Of a DNA stretch of 64,000 nucleotides, positions 1-11,312 are shown in pieces. Numbering within the stretch: position 1 is the stretch's first letter; every line of letters starts with the position of its first letter. The translations under genes were made by a program, and so were the position numbers. The notes beneath the pieces were generated by a model. That model had not been told where the DNA came from. It saw only the letters and a list, made by a program, of their open reading frames with translations, and made no database searches. The stretch lies in contig JAITYX010000032.1 of assembly GCA_021018815.1 (NCBI GenBank), positions 4,739,501 through 4,803,500 on the forward strand, given 5' to 3'. This stretch comes from Talinum fruticosum. Its lineage: Eukaryota; Streptophyta; Magnoliopsida; Caryophyllales; Talinaceae.

Positions 1-239
1 AGCTTTAGCATTGTCGAGCTTATGGCCTTGTGATGCATCATATCATCCAACATGTCAAAATCTTGTTGGGAATCCAATTCACTAAAGGAGCGCCAGAAAT
101 TATAAAGCAATGTAAAAGTAGGGTTATCGCCATCAATAGGGAGGGTCAATCTAATCCCGAAATGTAATGAGTTAACATACAGAATCAAGCAAAGAGAGCT
201 TAAAGGATTATATAGAGCTACGTATTCATCTAGATGCAT
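1..239 (-). CDS. Unidentified partial reading frame running off the left edge
   Basis: A minus-strand frame is free of stops from the window edge to a TGA near 271. The first in-frame ATG is at 239, giving at least 79 codons with no C terminus in view. The translation starts MHLDEYVALYNPLS and later reads DGDNPTFTLLYNFWRSFSE, a composition that looks protein-like rather than random. I do not recognise the family. It lies on the opposite strand to the carboxypeptidase gene, probably within or upstream of one of that gene's introns. It could be an exon of another gene or a transposon fragment. No splice sites or partner exons could be assigned. Confidence 0.3.
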   Translation of the reverse strand, partial: MHLDEYVALYNPLSSLCLILYVNSLHFGIRLTLPIDGDNPTFTLLYNFWRSFSELDSQQDFDMLDDMMHHKAISSTMLK

Positions 240-1230
240 TGCCCATTCCAAGAACCATTTTTTGGAAGCTTCTCAACTAAATGTACTTGGCTTAGAGCAC
301 CTCTGAGAGGGGTGACCCTTGGGGAAATTTCTTGGGAAGTTAGTGAACAATGGCAAAGCATATTGAGAACCAAGCCAACTGCCCAATCTCACCTGAAACA
401 GAGAGAGAGAGAGAGAGAGAAAGTGTGCGTGCGGTGTGTGTGTGTAAGAGACAGTGTTCCAAAGGGTGGGGAGTGCAAGAGGGTAAGAATTAGTCGTACA
501 TAACCTCATGCATGCATTTGAATTAAATTGCAAAGAGTCGTTTTTGTTTCACCCTAAATTTGAAAGCATTTGACTATTTAGGACTCTTGGATGAAAAGTG
601 GGGGATTTTATAGGAGATATTTTGCTTTTCATTCAACTTAGTTCGAAGTTGAAAGAATTGCCTAACATTAACCGCTTCATGTATGCGAGCAGTGAATCCT
701 AATATGTCATCCCCGCCCTCCTCCATCGATCTCTTGCTCTCCCCTTTTAATTAGTTAGGTCACTTACCGCCACCATCATCTTCATGGATAGCTAACCTTT
801 GTGGTCCAAGTGGCCTATCAACATGGAACTAATCCCATGGACTTGTGCTATATGGCACTCTCTCTCTAGCTCTCCTCTTCCTCTAACTATGCCAATGCAT
901 CGTTCCCCTGTATTCTGGACTTTGCTGGTGCGGCACCCATGCTTCTGGTTGTTGCTACACAACTACACCCATAATATAGGAACATATAGCACAGCCTGGT
1001 ACAGAAACATTCATAGTAGATTCTGAATAGGTAGTATGAAATGGGCTCTTGAATGGATCCAAAACCTTGCTTTGCTGTTGCATGTTGTATGCTCTTGCTT
1101 CAAGTTTCTTTTTGGTTATGTGAGTTGCACTTTCGATACATTAGTTTTCCACTCATAATCCTATACATTAGTTTTCATGTTGGATGATTCTTGCTTCAAC
1201 TTGGCCCGCCTTCGTGTTTGTTTGTTATAG
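240..1230. other. Non-coding stretch before the first visible carboxypeptidase exon
   Basis: Apart from the microsatellite I see no gene. The exon at 1231 begins after a TTGTTATAG acceptor, so the bases before it are intron. I found no match for the expected preceding carboxypeptidase exon (a zinc-ligand HxxE region or an LNRNW-like motif). Those exons probably lie left of the window. Confidence 0.5.
398..421. repeat. (GA)n microsatellite
   Basis: About twelve GA units, followed by a GT-rich stretch to about 445. Simple repeat with no coding content. Confidence 0.85.
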
Positions 1231-4221
1231 GACTATGATCCGTACGAAGAAAGTCCTGGAGGTTCTCCTTTCAGTGAACCTGAATCTCAGATTATGCGAA
1301 AACTTGTCATGTCATTTCAGCCACATTTATGGGTTAATGTGCACTCTGGAATGGAAGTAAGTTCCTATTTTATTAAGTTTATTTCATGTTAGAGTCTTGT
1401 TAACCAACTACTCAAGAAGATCAGCTGCCACAGTACTGTAGTGTACATGCCCTTCTCCTTTTATTGGAAAGGATGTCCATGTTTGTGGCTACTGTATTTA
1501 TTTGTGAGTTGAGTGGGGTCAGATACGTCCTTTTAAGTTCAAGAGAACACACCGAATGGTTCATCATTTAATTAAATGAAACTGGATATGGTCACATAAT
1601 GGATCAGGCTGTAAGATGGAGATCTTAATAGAACCTTCCGATAACTTTTGGGATCAATTCAGTCATTTTGTCGTAAATTTGTGTAGCTTGGTGTTGATTT
1701 GAGACATGGATTCACAATGAGGTTGTTTCATGACGAAGTGGCCACATCAAAGAGGTTTGAAGCTGACAAAACCTTGGTTTGAGCTTTACAACATAGTCAA
1801 TTATACTGGGATCCACTCATATAGATCCTCCTGGACTACCTTACTATGGACAACAACCCCCTAATCCAATTCTCTGCTCAAATTTTTTAAAAAATTAAGG
1901 AAAAAGAAGAAAAGATTAGGAATTGAGGAGGAATGATGAATTAGGCAATAACTAAGAAAAAGGACATCTCCATGATGTATCAACTATTTCTCTTTCCTAC
2001 GATGGATCATGTCCCAATGTCTTGGATTTTCCTTTGTAGTTTAGGTATTTGGGCAAATCATAGAACTAATTGATTGACTGGCCTACTGGTGCATAAATTA
2101 ATAGTTTATGCTGTCAATGCTGAGGGCTAGAAAATAAGCACTCTTTGTACATGTGCATAAATTAATAGACAGAACCTCTCATAAAATGTACATGTGCACC
2201 AAAGCAATCTTTGTTTCCCTGATTTTTTCAACCGTTTGCAATCTATCAAAACAGATAAATCAGCGTATGAATGGGCTTGCTCCAATCTTGTTGTGAACAT
2301 ATTATATAATTGATTCTGGCCAACCCTGCTCCTAAAATGGGAGTCTTGTGGACATAGAACCAGATTCCCAAGATCTGCTAAGAATTCATAATGCAGTCAT
2401 GTAGCCAAGTATGGGATGATAATGAGGAATGACAGAGACTCCCCCCAAAAAAAAAAAAAAAAAAGAAAATAGGAACTGTGGAGAAAGATTTTTGGAAGCG
2501 CGATAAAAGTATTCATTTGCTTCTTTTGGAATTAGAACTCACAGACTTTATGTGCTGCTAATCCAATGAACTCGAAACAGCTGCCAGCTGAGAACACAGC
2601 TAAGAGTGGTCTACAGTTGCTTTTAGTTAGACTGGAAAAACATTGTCTTTTTGTTTTTCTTATCATTCAACATGTAAACATAGCTGTGAAATATCTTTTG
2701 CTTACTGACTTTATTCTTCTCCCTTTATGCGTATTCCTCAGGCTTTATTTATGCCATATGACCACAAAAACCATACTCCAGATGGAGTGGTGTCAATGAG
2801 AATGAAAGCATTGATCACACAGTTAAATAATCTGCACTTCCAAGGTCGTTGCATGACAGGTTCTGGCGGAGGGTCTGTCGGGTAAGTTTTTTCTTGCCGA
2901 GTTGAGAATTCCGCATATGTATAATTATCAGCTGATTTAAACTACTTTCGGTTCCACTTTTAAGGATGGAGAGCATTATTCTCATCTGACTTGCCCTTCA
3001 TCTAATATATTAAAAATCAATGGCTTCAATTTCCTGCCTCATTGAGCTAGAAGATTGATAGCTTTTAGTATGCACAGCTGAATATGGTTTCAGCTAGTCG
3101 CTTGTGATAGTGTTGTAAAGATTTAACTGTTGTGGATGAACTAGCTTCATGTTTTTGGGGCTTGGTATGCTGAAAATCATGCTTACAGTGGCCTTTGTAG
3201 CTCCCATCACACCACCCATAAGGGGAAGAAAAAGTATATTTAACAACTTGATCTTTGTGAGATGACAGCGGAGAAAAAGATCATTAGTTAGCAATATTTT
3301 CACAGGAGGGACATTGAGATAGGGGAGGGAGAAGTAGTATTAAGCTACTAGCAATTTACAGCAATAGTGAATAGCAATTTCCATGGGCTCCATTTATTAC
3401 AGGTATTGACACTCTTACAAAGCATATTCTTAATTTATTGTCAACTTTTGTCCAGCTATCTGGCCCATGGCACCGCAACAGACTACATTTATGAGGTTGC
3501 AAAGGTTCCCTTGGTTTTCACCTTTGAGGTTTGTGAGATGCTACTTACTCCATGTAATTAGTTAAATTTGCTCCTTGCACTATTCTTATTCCTTTCATAT
3601 TTCCAGATATATGGAGATGAATCAGCAGCACAGAAGGATTGCTTCAAAATGTTTAACCCCACGGATGTAACAACGTTTAATGTATGTTCCACTTTTTAAT
3701 TTTCTTTTATTTAGTTTTCTTGATTTATCTTTTTGAATTAGTCTCCAATAGGAACACTCTCTATGAGATACAGGACTTGGCTACATACATTTTATCTTCG
3801 TAGATCCTGCCTTAGATGGATTCTAGGGTATTGGTTTAGGTTGGTTTATTTGGATTGTTTTCTAGGTTTGATGAGATCGGTATTTGAATAATTGTGTTGA
3901 TTTGTAGAGAGTCCTAAATGACTGGTCGGCTGCATTCTTCACGATTTTCAAGCTGGGCCCATGGCAACTGGCAAAAGCAAACTCGGGAAAGATCCAAATT
4001 CGGTTAAGTGGATATCAATCGATGATTATTTGGATGGGTACTTGATGGGGAGAAGAAGTCGATACGGGAAGAAAACAGAGGTGTTTGACCTAGGATTGCA
4101 AGAGATAAGATCATACTTCAGACTATTTATGTTGTCCTGTGTTATATTGATGTTTATGTTCTGTACTAGAATTTCAAAGAGCAAGCTCCAGAGGCCCCTG
4201 GTTCCTACTATGTCTTCTTGA
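1231..4221 (+). CDS. Zinc carboxypeptidase (M14 family) with C-terminal membrane segment, 3' exons only
   Basis: Five exons: 1231-1356, 2742-2881, 3456-3528, 3607-3681 and about 3908-4221. They encode the C-terminal half of an M14 metallocarboxypeptidase related to Arabidopsis At5g42320. VNVHSGMEALFMPYDHKN carries the third zinc-ligand His in its HS context. GSGGGSVGYLAHGTATDYI matches the substrate-pocket region. VFTFEIYGDE holds the expected catalytic Glu. A hydrophobic stretch, FRLFMLSCVILMFMF, followed by a basic tail suggests C-terminal membrane anchoring. The first two zinc ligands would be in exons outside the window. The last exon changes frame: FTIFKLGP ends near 3960 in one frame, while KWISIDDYLDGYL through the membrane segment to the stop at 4219 is in another. 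Literal translation would stop at 4043-4045. One base appears to be missing between 3961 and 4000, perhaps in GGGAAA at 3985-3990. The neighbouring gene is CRP1, convergent. Confidence 0.8.
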
Positions 4222-5989
4222 TTATTTGCACACCGATTGCGTTGCTGTGTGTATGCATGAAATGCATGCCATAGGATTGCAGCTGTTAAAATTTTGTTGT
4301 ACCACAGTATAATTCATTATGTATTCTTTTTCTTCTTCTTGTGGTACAGAGTTAAATCTCCAATGTCTCAGGCCACTAGTAGATCTCCTTTTGTACAGAT
4401 TGTGCATTTTTTTCTTTTTCCCTTCTGCTGATCATAATCTTACGAAATGCCTCTCGCATTGCTCAGGTTAGAAAGAGCATTGCTATTTACCTTGTAAAAT
4501 TTGCTCAAAGGTTTTTGAAGCTGTTCCATCTTCACTTAGTATGTGGTGTTCCTAATAGCAGTTCTTTTCAACTTATCGTGCACAATTGCACTTTCAAACA
4601 AGTTCAACTAGGAGAAGTTTAGTTTTAGACATTATTTCAAAGGATGAGATGACCATATTTCAAGCCTTTGCTCTTTTACCTAAAGATGGCTGTGCATGCA
4701 GCAACATGGCAAGCCCTTTGCCCTGTCAGTCCATAAAGTTTAGCAAGACAGCAACTGAACAGTATGGTCCAGATAAATAACTGGTTTCTCAATAACTGAT
4801 GCTATTTCAAAGAAGCTGAAATGATATATATAATGTAAAGTGTAAACTAGCTGCTCTAGTACTTTCATTAATGGAGCATGTATGTATAACATAGGGGTGC
4901 AGCACATGGAATTAAAAGATTACATTCAATTAGACACCAATTTTGCAAGGTGTATAGTATTTAACAGCTATTTAACTTGTGCTTATAATTCCATTAGCCA
5001 AAGCTTGAGCAATGTACAGAATTGACAACATGAAAAATAAGAGCTGGTAGGTTTTACAGAACAAGGCGCTGTTGAAGCTAACTTCATAGACATGAGCCCT
5101 GCCATTTGCTCTGGTTAAAACCCATTGTCACTCAGTTCATTGATGCGCTTGTAGCTTGCATTTCGATCTCAGAACATTAACCACTAAAACCTTGACCCGT
5201 AGATTCCTTGAGAATGCAAAGATTATCTTTTTGGACCTAGCACATTCAAAAAGGAAGTGTATTTGATTTAGAACTAGAGGGTGACAAGGTTTTAAATTCA
5301 TGAACTGCATACTAGAAAAGACATCTCATCATAGTTACACAAAATCTGGCTTCAAATGGGATTATGCTCTGTACGTTTTTTATTTAGATGTAAACTGTTT
5401 AAAGCCCCGTCCCTATCCCCTCCATCCCCATCCCCATCCCCATCACCTCCCCTGCACCACTTTCACCAGGATGGAAGACTAGTAGGCCACCCCTATACCA
5501 GTGACAGTGAGTTCAGCTGCTCATTGGCAGTTGACAACTAAATTAGTTTCAGCTAATTTGAAGCACCCTACCCACACCCCAAAAAATTTTTTTAAAAAAA
5601 AACCTTTGGTCTTCTGAGTCTTTCAGGGCATTGAAAACTTTCTTTCATTGCAACTTAATCAAATCAATGCCCAACTCAATCACATAGAAAGTCTTAGTTA
5701 CTGCGTAAGCCTAAGTCGCTAGAACTTTTTATTTGGTTTAGAGTCAAGTTAACCTGATTTCCAGAAACTAGAAAGAGAGAAAAAAAAAAAAAGGATAAAC
5801 AAACCAAAATGACAAGTGATTACTCAAACCCAATATCATTCAAGTCTAAGGGCTATGTCATGATGATAGATTATTAAGAAAAATATGCAAAAAGATTAAG
5901 ATGACTTACCCCATCAAGGAAAAACTAATGGGCAAGCTCAAAGTCACCAGATATCATTAGCGTGGGAGAAAGATAAATCTGTAATATAA
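4222..5989. other. Intergenic DNA between convergent genes
   Basis: This holds the 3' untranslated regions of the carboxypeptidase and CRP1 genes and a spacer. I see short A tracts (about 5580-5600 and 5775-5793) and a C-rich imperfect (CCCCAT)n patch at about 5405-5450. There is no convincing exon, RNA gene or transposon end. Confidence 0.5.
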
Positions 5990-8900
5990 CTATGATTTCA
6001 GCTTTCGCTTCATGTACTTCAGAGCTGACCGCAACATTGATCTAGCTTTTCTGTCTGGGGTACATCCAGACAATATCATTTCCTCATAAACAGCAGGAAC
6101 CTGAAGTTTTAAAACGTTAGTTCATGTTCCCTTAATGTAAATTAGCTAAAATTCAATACCTAGTGACCTAGATAGCGCAAGGGCAAAAAGACTTTTTCCT
6201 ATAGTGACCCTCAAATTCTCGTACAAATGAGGTTCTCTAAACCACGGGGGTGGGGGAGGGAACCAGACAACGATAATCCACCCCCCAAAAAAAAAAACCC
6301 GCCAGACAAGAAAAAGAAAAGAAAAGAAAATGTCGAATCGAGGTGAGGCAATACTGTTCTGATGACCACCAGTCAAGCATTTAGTTAATGAGTCTCAAGT
6401 TCAGACACCAATATCGCAAATTCTATTCTTACAGACAGGACTATTTCCCTGAGATCCTACATATCTTTCTCAGAAGCTTTACCATTTCTCTTTCTCATAT
6501 ACTTGCAACCCTGAACTAATTGACATGGACATGGCAGGTAAACACGAACAATATGGTGCATGAATAATGCATCCAAGAAGTTGATAGCATTCTCTTTCAT
6601 TGTCCAGTCAAACTATGCTCAGAAACAATAGTTCAGATCAAGAACAAGGATGAATTACCAACTTCCTAACAGTTAAACATACTAACCCCAGTCAACAGCA
6701 GCTCTCTCATGGACATGTACTGATATATGACCCGATATTCAATAGTGACCAGACACTTTAAGGGATCATGGGAAGGAGAATAGACAGCTTTTGCAAACAG
6801 ACTGGTACTATAATCATTAATTCATGATTAATGGAAACAGAGAATACAATATAGTATTTTAGCAGAAAGGTAAGTTTCAGCAAAGAGACAAATGCCAGCT
6901 GAAAGGTTCAACCTTTGGCTTTAGAACAATATTGGACAAGTATACATGATAATGCATACCTCATCAAATTTTTCAACTCGGATTAAAGCCTTCATAAGTG
7001 TAGTAAATGTAACTACGTCAGGTTTCAAGTCCTGCATTGTCCACCGGAATAACTTAGTAGCAAAATAAGTTAATTCAATGGGATATTGATGATATGAAGT
7101 AGCAGGAAAACAATTATACACAACATGACTTACATTTTCTTTCATATACTGTAAGACAGCAAAGGCTTCCGCATTCCTTCTGTCCTCGCCAAAAGCATTA
7201 ATCAATGAATTCAGAGCTAAAATACTAGGCTTCAATCCATCTGCTCTCATGAGTCTAAATGCATTGACTGCTTGGTCTGATAAACCCTGTCAATTGAGAA
7301 AGATACTGGTTCATGCATGTTCAAGAGACATATATCATCAACCACTGAACGATGACAAATTTACTAATTTGGTTTTTTGCAGTCCTCAGCACAAGCAACT
7401 GCAACACATTGCCCAAAACTGACTTCATTCATTTAGTTTGCAAAAATGCATTATAAACCAATCCTTCTACTAAACTGCTAAACAAATCAGTTCCTTATCA
7501 CATTAATGACGTTATGACACTATCCGTAGAAGATATTACCCAGATTTGCAGTGATTATATAGAACATACCCTTTGAGCATAGGCATTGATCAATGCATTG
7601 TACATGGTCTCAGATGGTTTCAACCCTCCAGCCTTCATGACCTCTAGGCATTCAATTGCATCCTTGAATCTCCCTGATTGACCATATATATCAACTAGTG
7701 TTGTATATGTTACAACATTTGGCAATAAGCCCTGACCCTGCATCTTTCCCAACAGGCTCCTGACTTCTTCCCACTTTTCCTGCTTTCCATAACAGTTTAT
7801 CATAATGTTGTAAGTTGTAATACAAGGAGCACAGCCACTCTCTTTCATTTCCTGAAACAGCTCCTCCGCTTTATCATGTCGCCCACACTTGCAATGGCAA
7901 TCAATCAATGTATTCCAAGTGCAATTATCTGGCTCAATGCCTTCCGATTTCATTCTCTCAAAGGTGTCCATGGCATGATCAAGACAATTATACTTTCCAA
8001 AAGCATCGATCATCACATTATAGAACTGTCTATCAGGCTGTACACCACTATTCCTCATCTCCTTTAAAACTTGGAATGACTTCTGCCAATCCCCTTTATC
8101 CCTATAACTAGCTAATATCCTACTGAACACATACGAATTAGGCTGCACATCGCTAGCCTCCATTTCTTTCAACACAATCCTCGCACTTTCCCACCTGCCT
8201 GCATTCGCATAAGCATCTATTAACAGACTATAAGTGTGCTCATCAGGACAAACCCCGATTCTCTCCATCTCGGAGACTATCAACTCAGCATCCCTCAACA
8301 TCCCGGCCTTGACATATGCCTTCAACACCGCATTATAAGCTCGAGTTCTAGGCTTCAACCCACCTTCCTTGAGCTCCTCGAACACAGCCTCAGCCTCCTC
8401 AGCCCTCCCCATATTCCCCAATGCAGAAACAACTGCCAATAACGTAGCAGTCTTAGCACTCAACCCATTCCCCTGAATCACAGCTAGGAAATACAAAGCC
8501 CTATCAACATCCCCAGACTTAGCAAACCCCACAATCATATCATTCAAGAGCTGGGCATCAAGCTCAATCCTATCACACTCTATCTCCTCGTACAGTTTAA
8601 CCAAAACCGACGAATCCCCCTGGTTCGTCTTAGCAATCGACTGAACAATCAAACTATAATTAACAAAATCAGGTGGGTATCCATCCTGGCGCATCCTAGA
8701 CATCAAATTGAGGGCTTTTTCAAGGTCATTGTTTCTAGCACAAGCGCCAATCAAAGCATTGTAAGTTAAAGGCGTCAATTTCTGCCTTTGAGATAGAAGA
8801 AACGCTTCATAAAGCTTCTCAGAGCGCCCTAAAGCGTGAATCAAAATGGAGTAAAGCAATTCATAAGAGAAACAAAGATTATGCCTCTGAAGCCATCTGA

Positions 8901-9303
8901 CCACACCATAAGCAGTCCCAATGGACGAAGAAGATGAAGTAAGAGACTTCAGAAGCGAGTGCCAGTAGTGCGCTGGCACAGCGCGGTACAACTCGGCGAG
9001 TCGGAACTCGATTGGGTCGAGCGAGTCAGGCGGCGGGGAGTCGGACTCCGTGACGGCAAAGGAAGAATTGGAAATGTAGTCGATGAGAGGGGAGAAGTCG
9101 TAGCGGCGTTGAGGCGGTGCGTCGTCGTTTTGGTCCTCGGTGTCGGTGAATTGATCGGCCAGCAGCGATGTTCCGGCGGAGGGGAAGGAAGGCGGAGAAG
9201 GAGGAAAGAGAAAGCGGCGGCGGAGAGAGAAGGGATTGGAGGAAGTCAGGTGGAGGAAAGGGAGGCGAGTGGGGAGTGGGGGAGGGAGGAGGAGCATGTT
9301 CAT
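5990..9303 (-). CDS. CRP1: Chloroplast RNA-processing PPR protein CRP1
   Basis: Four exons in transcript order: 9303-7570, 7286-7134, 7031-6960 and 6100-5990. All joins are in frame with GT-AG sites, giving about 689 residues, close to the roughly 700 of plant CRP1. The first 40-50 residues are rich in Leu, Pro, Ser and Arg, as in a plastid transit peptide. From about residue 175 the protein is a run of 35-residue P-class pentatricopeptide repeats ([38 protein letters not shown] and so on). It ends in a conserved basic tail, [13 protein letters not shown]. In maize and Arabidopsis CRP1 binds plastid mRNAs and supports petB-petD processing and translation of petA and psaC; the role here follows from that family. 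The adjacent carboxypeptidase resembles At5g42320, and Arabidopsis CRP1 is At5g42310, so the pair appears to be conserved microsynteny. No lesion is seen. A second in-frame ATG lies two codons into the frame. Confidence 0.92.
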
Positions 9304-9800
9304 GCTGCCGTTGGTGGTGATGACGACGACGATGAAGAGGAGAGAGAAAGAGGGAAAATGATTATCCCAAAAATGTCGTCATTGTTTTTTTTTTTTTTGG
9401 GATAACGCTGTTCAATTGCTCACCTCTTGTTAATTTTACATACATCATAATTACATCAAGTTGTAAATAATAGTAGTAATTAGTTTAAGTTAATTTAATT
9501 CGTAAAATTTTTGAAAATTATAATAAAAGAATGATGTAATATATATGCACCATTATTATGTTAACAGTTAAAATATTATATTTAATGAAATGAATTGTTT
9601 CTATAAATTTTATGTATATTCGATACTTTTTTATAAAAATATTTTCGACATTTTTATATGAATTAATAGCTAAAAGGAAAAATAAAATATATAATGAACA
9701 TTTTATATTTTTTTATAGAAAAAGAAGAATAATATTACTCTGAAACGATATTAAGTACATAAGTCTCAATAAAGTCATATCAACAATCAGCTCCGGAGCA
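9304..9800. other. CRP1 upstream region
   Basis: The first 80 bases next to the CRP1 start carry CT/GA-rich 5' leader sequence (read on the minus strand) and a T13 tract near 9384. The remainder, to about 9780, is strongly AT-rich with no open frame of interest. Confidence 0.4.
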
Positions 9801-10269
9801 TCTTTAACTCAAGTTCTCACATCGTGAACATAAGGTTGAAGATGTGCTAGGATGTGCGCTACCCGATTCCCCTATCTTTTAACATGCGAAAAAAAATAAA
9901 AATCAAAATAACCCAAAAACTAATAATACTAGCTAGAACAAACCCAACTTCATAGTTTGGGCTAGAATTACTTTGAAGCTTGGAAATAATACCAAGAGAA
10001 TCACCTTCCCCCACCACTTGACGATATCCATACTCCCGAGCAAGTTTAACAGCAAAATAGCATGCTCTACCTTCCTCCACATCCGGGCCTCCAAATCCCG
10101 ACCCTTGAGCCACAGTTGTCAGATTAGTGTGTCCAAGTGAGTCTCGAATTACTACACCCCATCCATGCCCTCCATTGCAGATTTTGCCTCCATCAAAATT
10201 CACTTTGACCCAGCCAGATTCTGGTGCCTTCCATTTCCCATCTTCGGCTACTACATGCTCTAAATTCAC
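9801..10269 (-). pseudogene. RNase H-like domain relic (LINE 3' end or domesticated fragment)
   Basis: The minus-strand frame from 10269 contains GWVKVNFDGGK (first catalytic Asp region), then EEGRACYFAVKLAREYG (catalytic Glu region) and VVGEGDSLGIISKL (second Asp region). This is the order of the plant RNase H-like family RVT_3, seen in LINE ORF2 C termini and in stand-alone genes. After about residue 115 the frame degrades. A shifted frame at about 9870-9800 reads GNRVAHILAHL, matching the family's closing motif. The piece is therefore an eroded RNase H domain with at least one frameshift and no reverse transcriptase beside it. It is most likely the tail of an old LINE insertion. Confidence 0.65.
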
Positions 10270-10970
10270 CTTGAATTGTGCATCCTTATATTCATAATGA
10301 ACATTTTATTGATATTTGTTATAATTTTTTACATATTGTAAATTGTTCACTCGATGAATAAGGTGAATGTAGTAATGTGTGAAAAATGAACGCAAAATGA
10401 GGGAGCTTATAGACTATAGTAGCATGTCAAGTAGAGGTCGAACCAACAAAGTAATTAAGCATGTTAAGTGAATTTATTTGTTGAAAATATATTTTTAAAA
10501 TTGAAGTGGGAGGCTCAAGTTAATTAAGAAATTAAAATTGCTCTTTTTTTTATCATTAATAAGTTCAAAATAGTTAAAAAAATACAATAATTAATGCTTA
10601 TACAGCATTACAATATTCTATAGACAAACTATCACCCAAGTATTATGAAATAAACACCATTTAAATTTAACCAAGAGTCATCATTTCTCCGGATAATGAA
10701 AGTTAAAAAACACTACTTAGAATATTGTTAAAACTCCACATTAAAGTTGACAATCCATCGATATATATCATGAATGTGCATCTCTCTCTAAGTAAACCAC
10801 CAAACCGAGCATCAAGCCTAAATAAAAATTACTTCACGTATAGTTGTGAGTTGACCCTCTAAAGAAAGTAAGAAAGAGAAGTTTTATTTTTATTTTTTTT
10901 ATTGATATAAAGCAAGTAAGAAATTCAAACCCAGTGTCTAAAAAAAGTAAAAAAAGCTGGAATGCTTGAT
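10270..10970. other. AT-rich spacer upstream of the TSR1 copy A promoter
   Basis: I see only AT-rich sequence with short A and T tracts and no supported gene. Similarity to the DNA upstream of TSR1 copy B begins near 10970, marking the approximate left edge of the tandem duplication. Confidence 0.4.
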
Positions 10971-10982
10971 ATGCTTTGATTT

Positions 10983-11312
10983 TGGGCCTAACTGCTACAA
11001 GACACCCACTGGGCTATCAGCCCGTCACTGCCAATTGCGACCAGGCCCATACTTTGATTTTGAAATGCTTGAAAAAGACTTGCAGATAAAAAATAAAAGT
11101 AAAAGAAAAGGTAAAGGGTAAACGGCGTCGTGTAGCTCTTGTCCTACTCCCTCGGCCGTTAGGGTTTTAGCTACTTACCCTGCGTGGTGTGAGTTTTTCT
11201 TCCTCTCAACTGTTTTGTCTCCTCTCTCTCTCTCTCTCCGACGCAAGGAAGAGCATCAGTGGCGTCTCCCGCGTTTGATGGTTGGTTCGTTACGTGATTC
11301 TTGAAAGCAGCC
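10983..11312 (+). promoter_or_regulatory. TSR1 copy A promoter with site II and telo-box motifs
   Basis: TGGGCCT at 10983-10989 and AGGCCCA at 11043-11049 fit the TCP-bound site II element. TTAGGGTTT at 11159-11167 is the reverse complement of the telo-box AAACCCTAA. A pyrimidine-rich leader with a (TC)n tract lies at about 11220-11238. This pairing is well known in promoters of plant ribosomal-protein and ribosome-biogenesis genes. The start of transcription is not determined. Confidence 0.6.

Noticed and set aside
3961..4221. An independent 86-residue protein starting at the ATG at 3961
   Set aside because: The sequence is the C-terminal part of the carboxypeptidase, displaced by one frame. 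The upstream part of the same exon is clearly coding in the other frame.
8959..9405. A 148-residue plus-strand frame
   Set aside because: It is antisense to the N-terminal exon of CRP1 and low in complexity.
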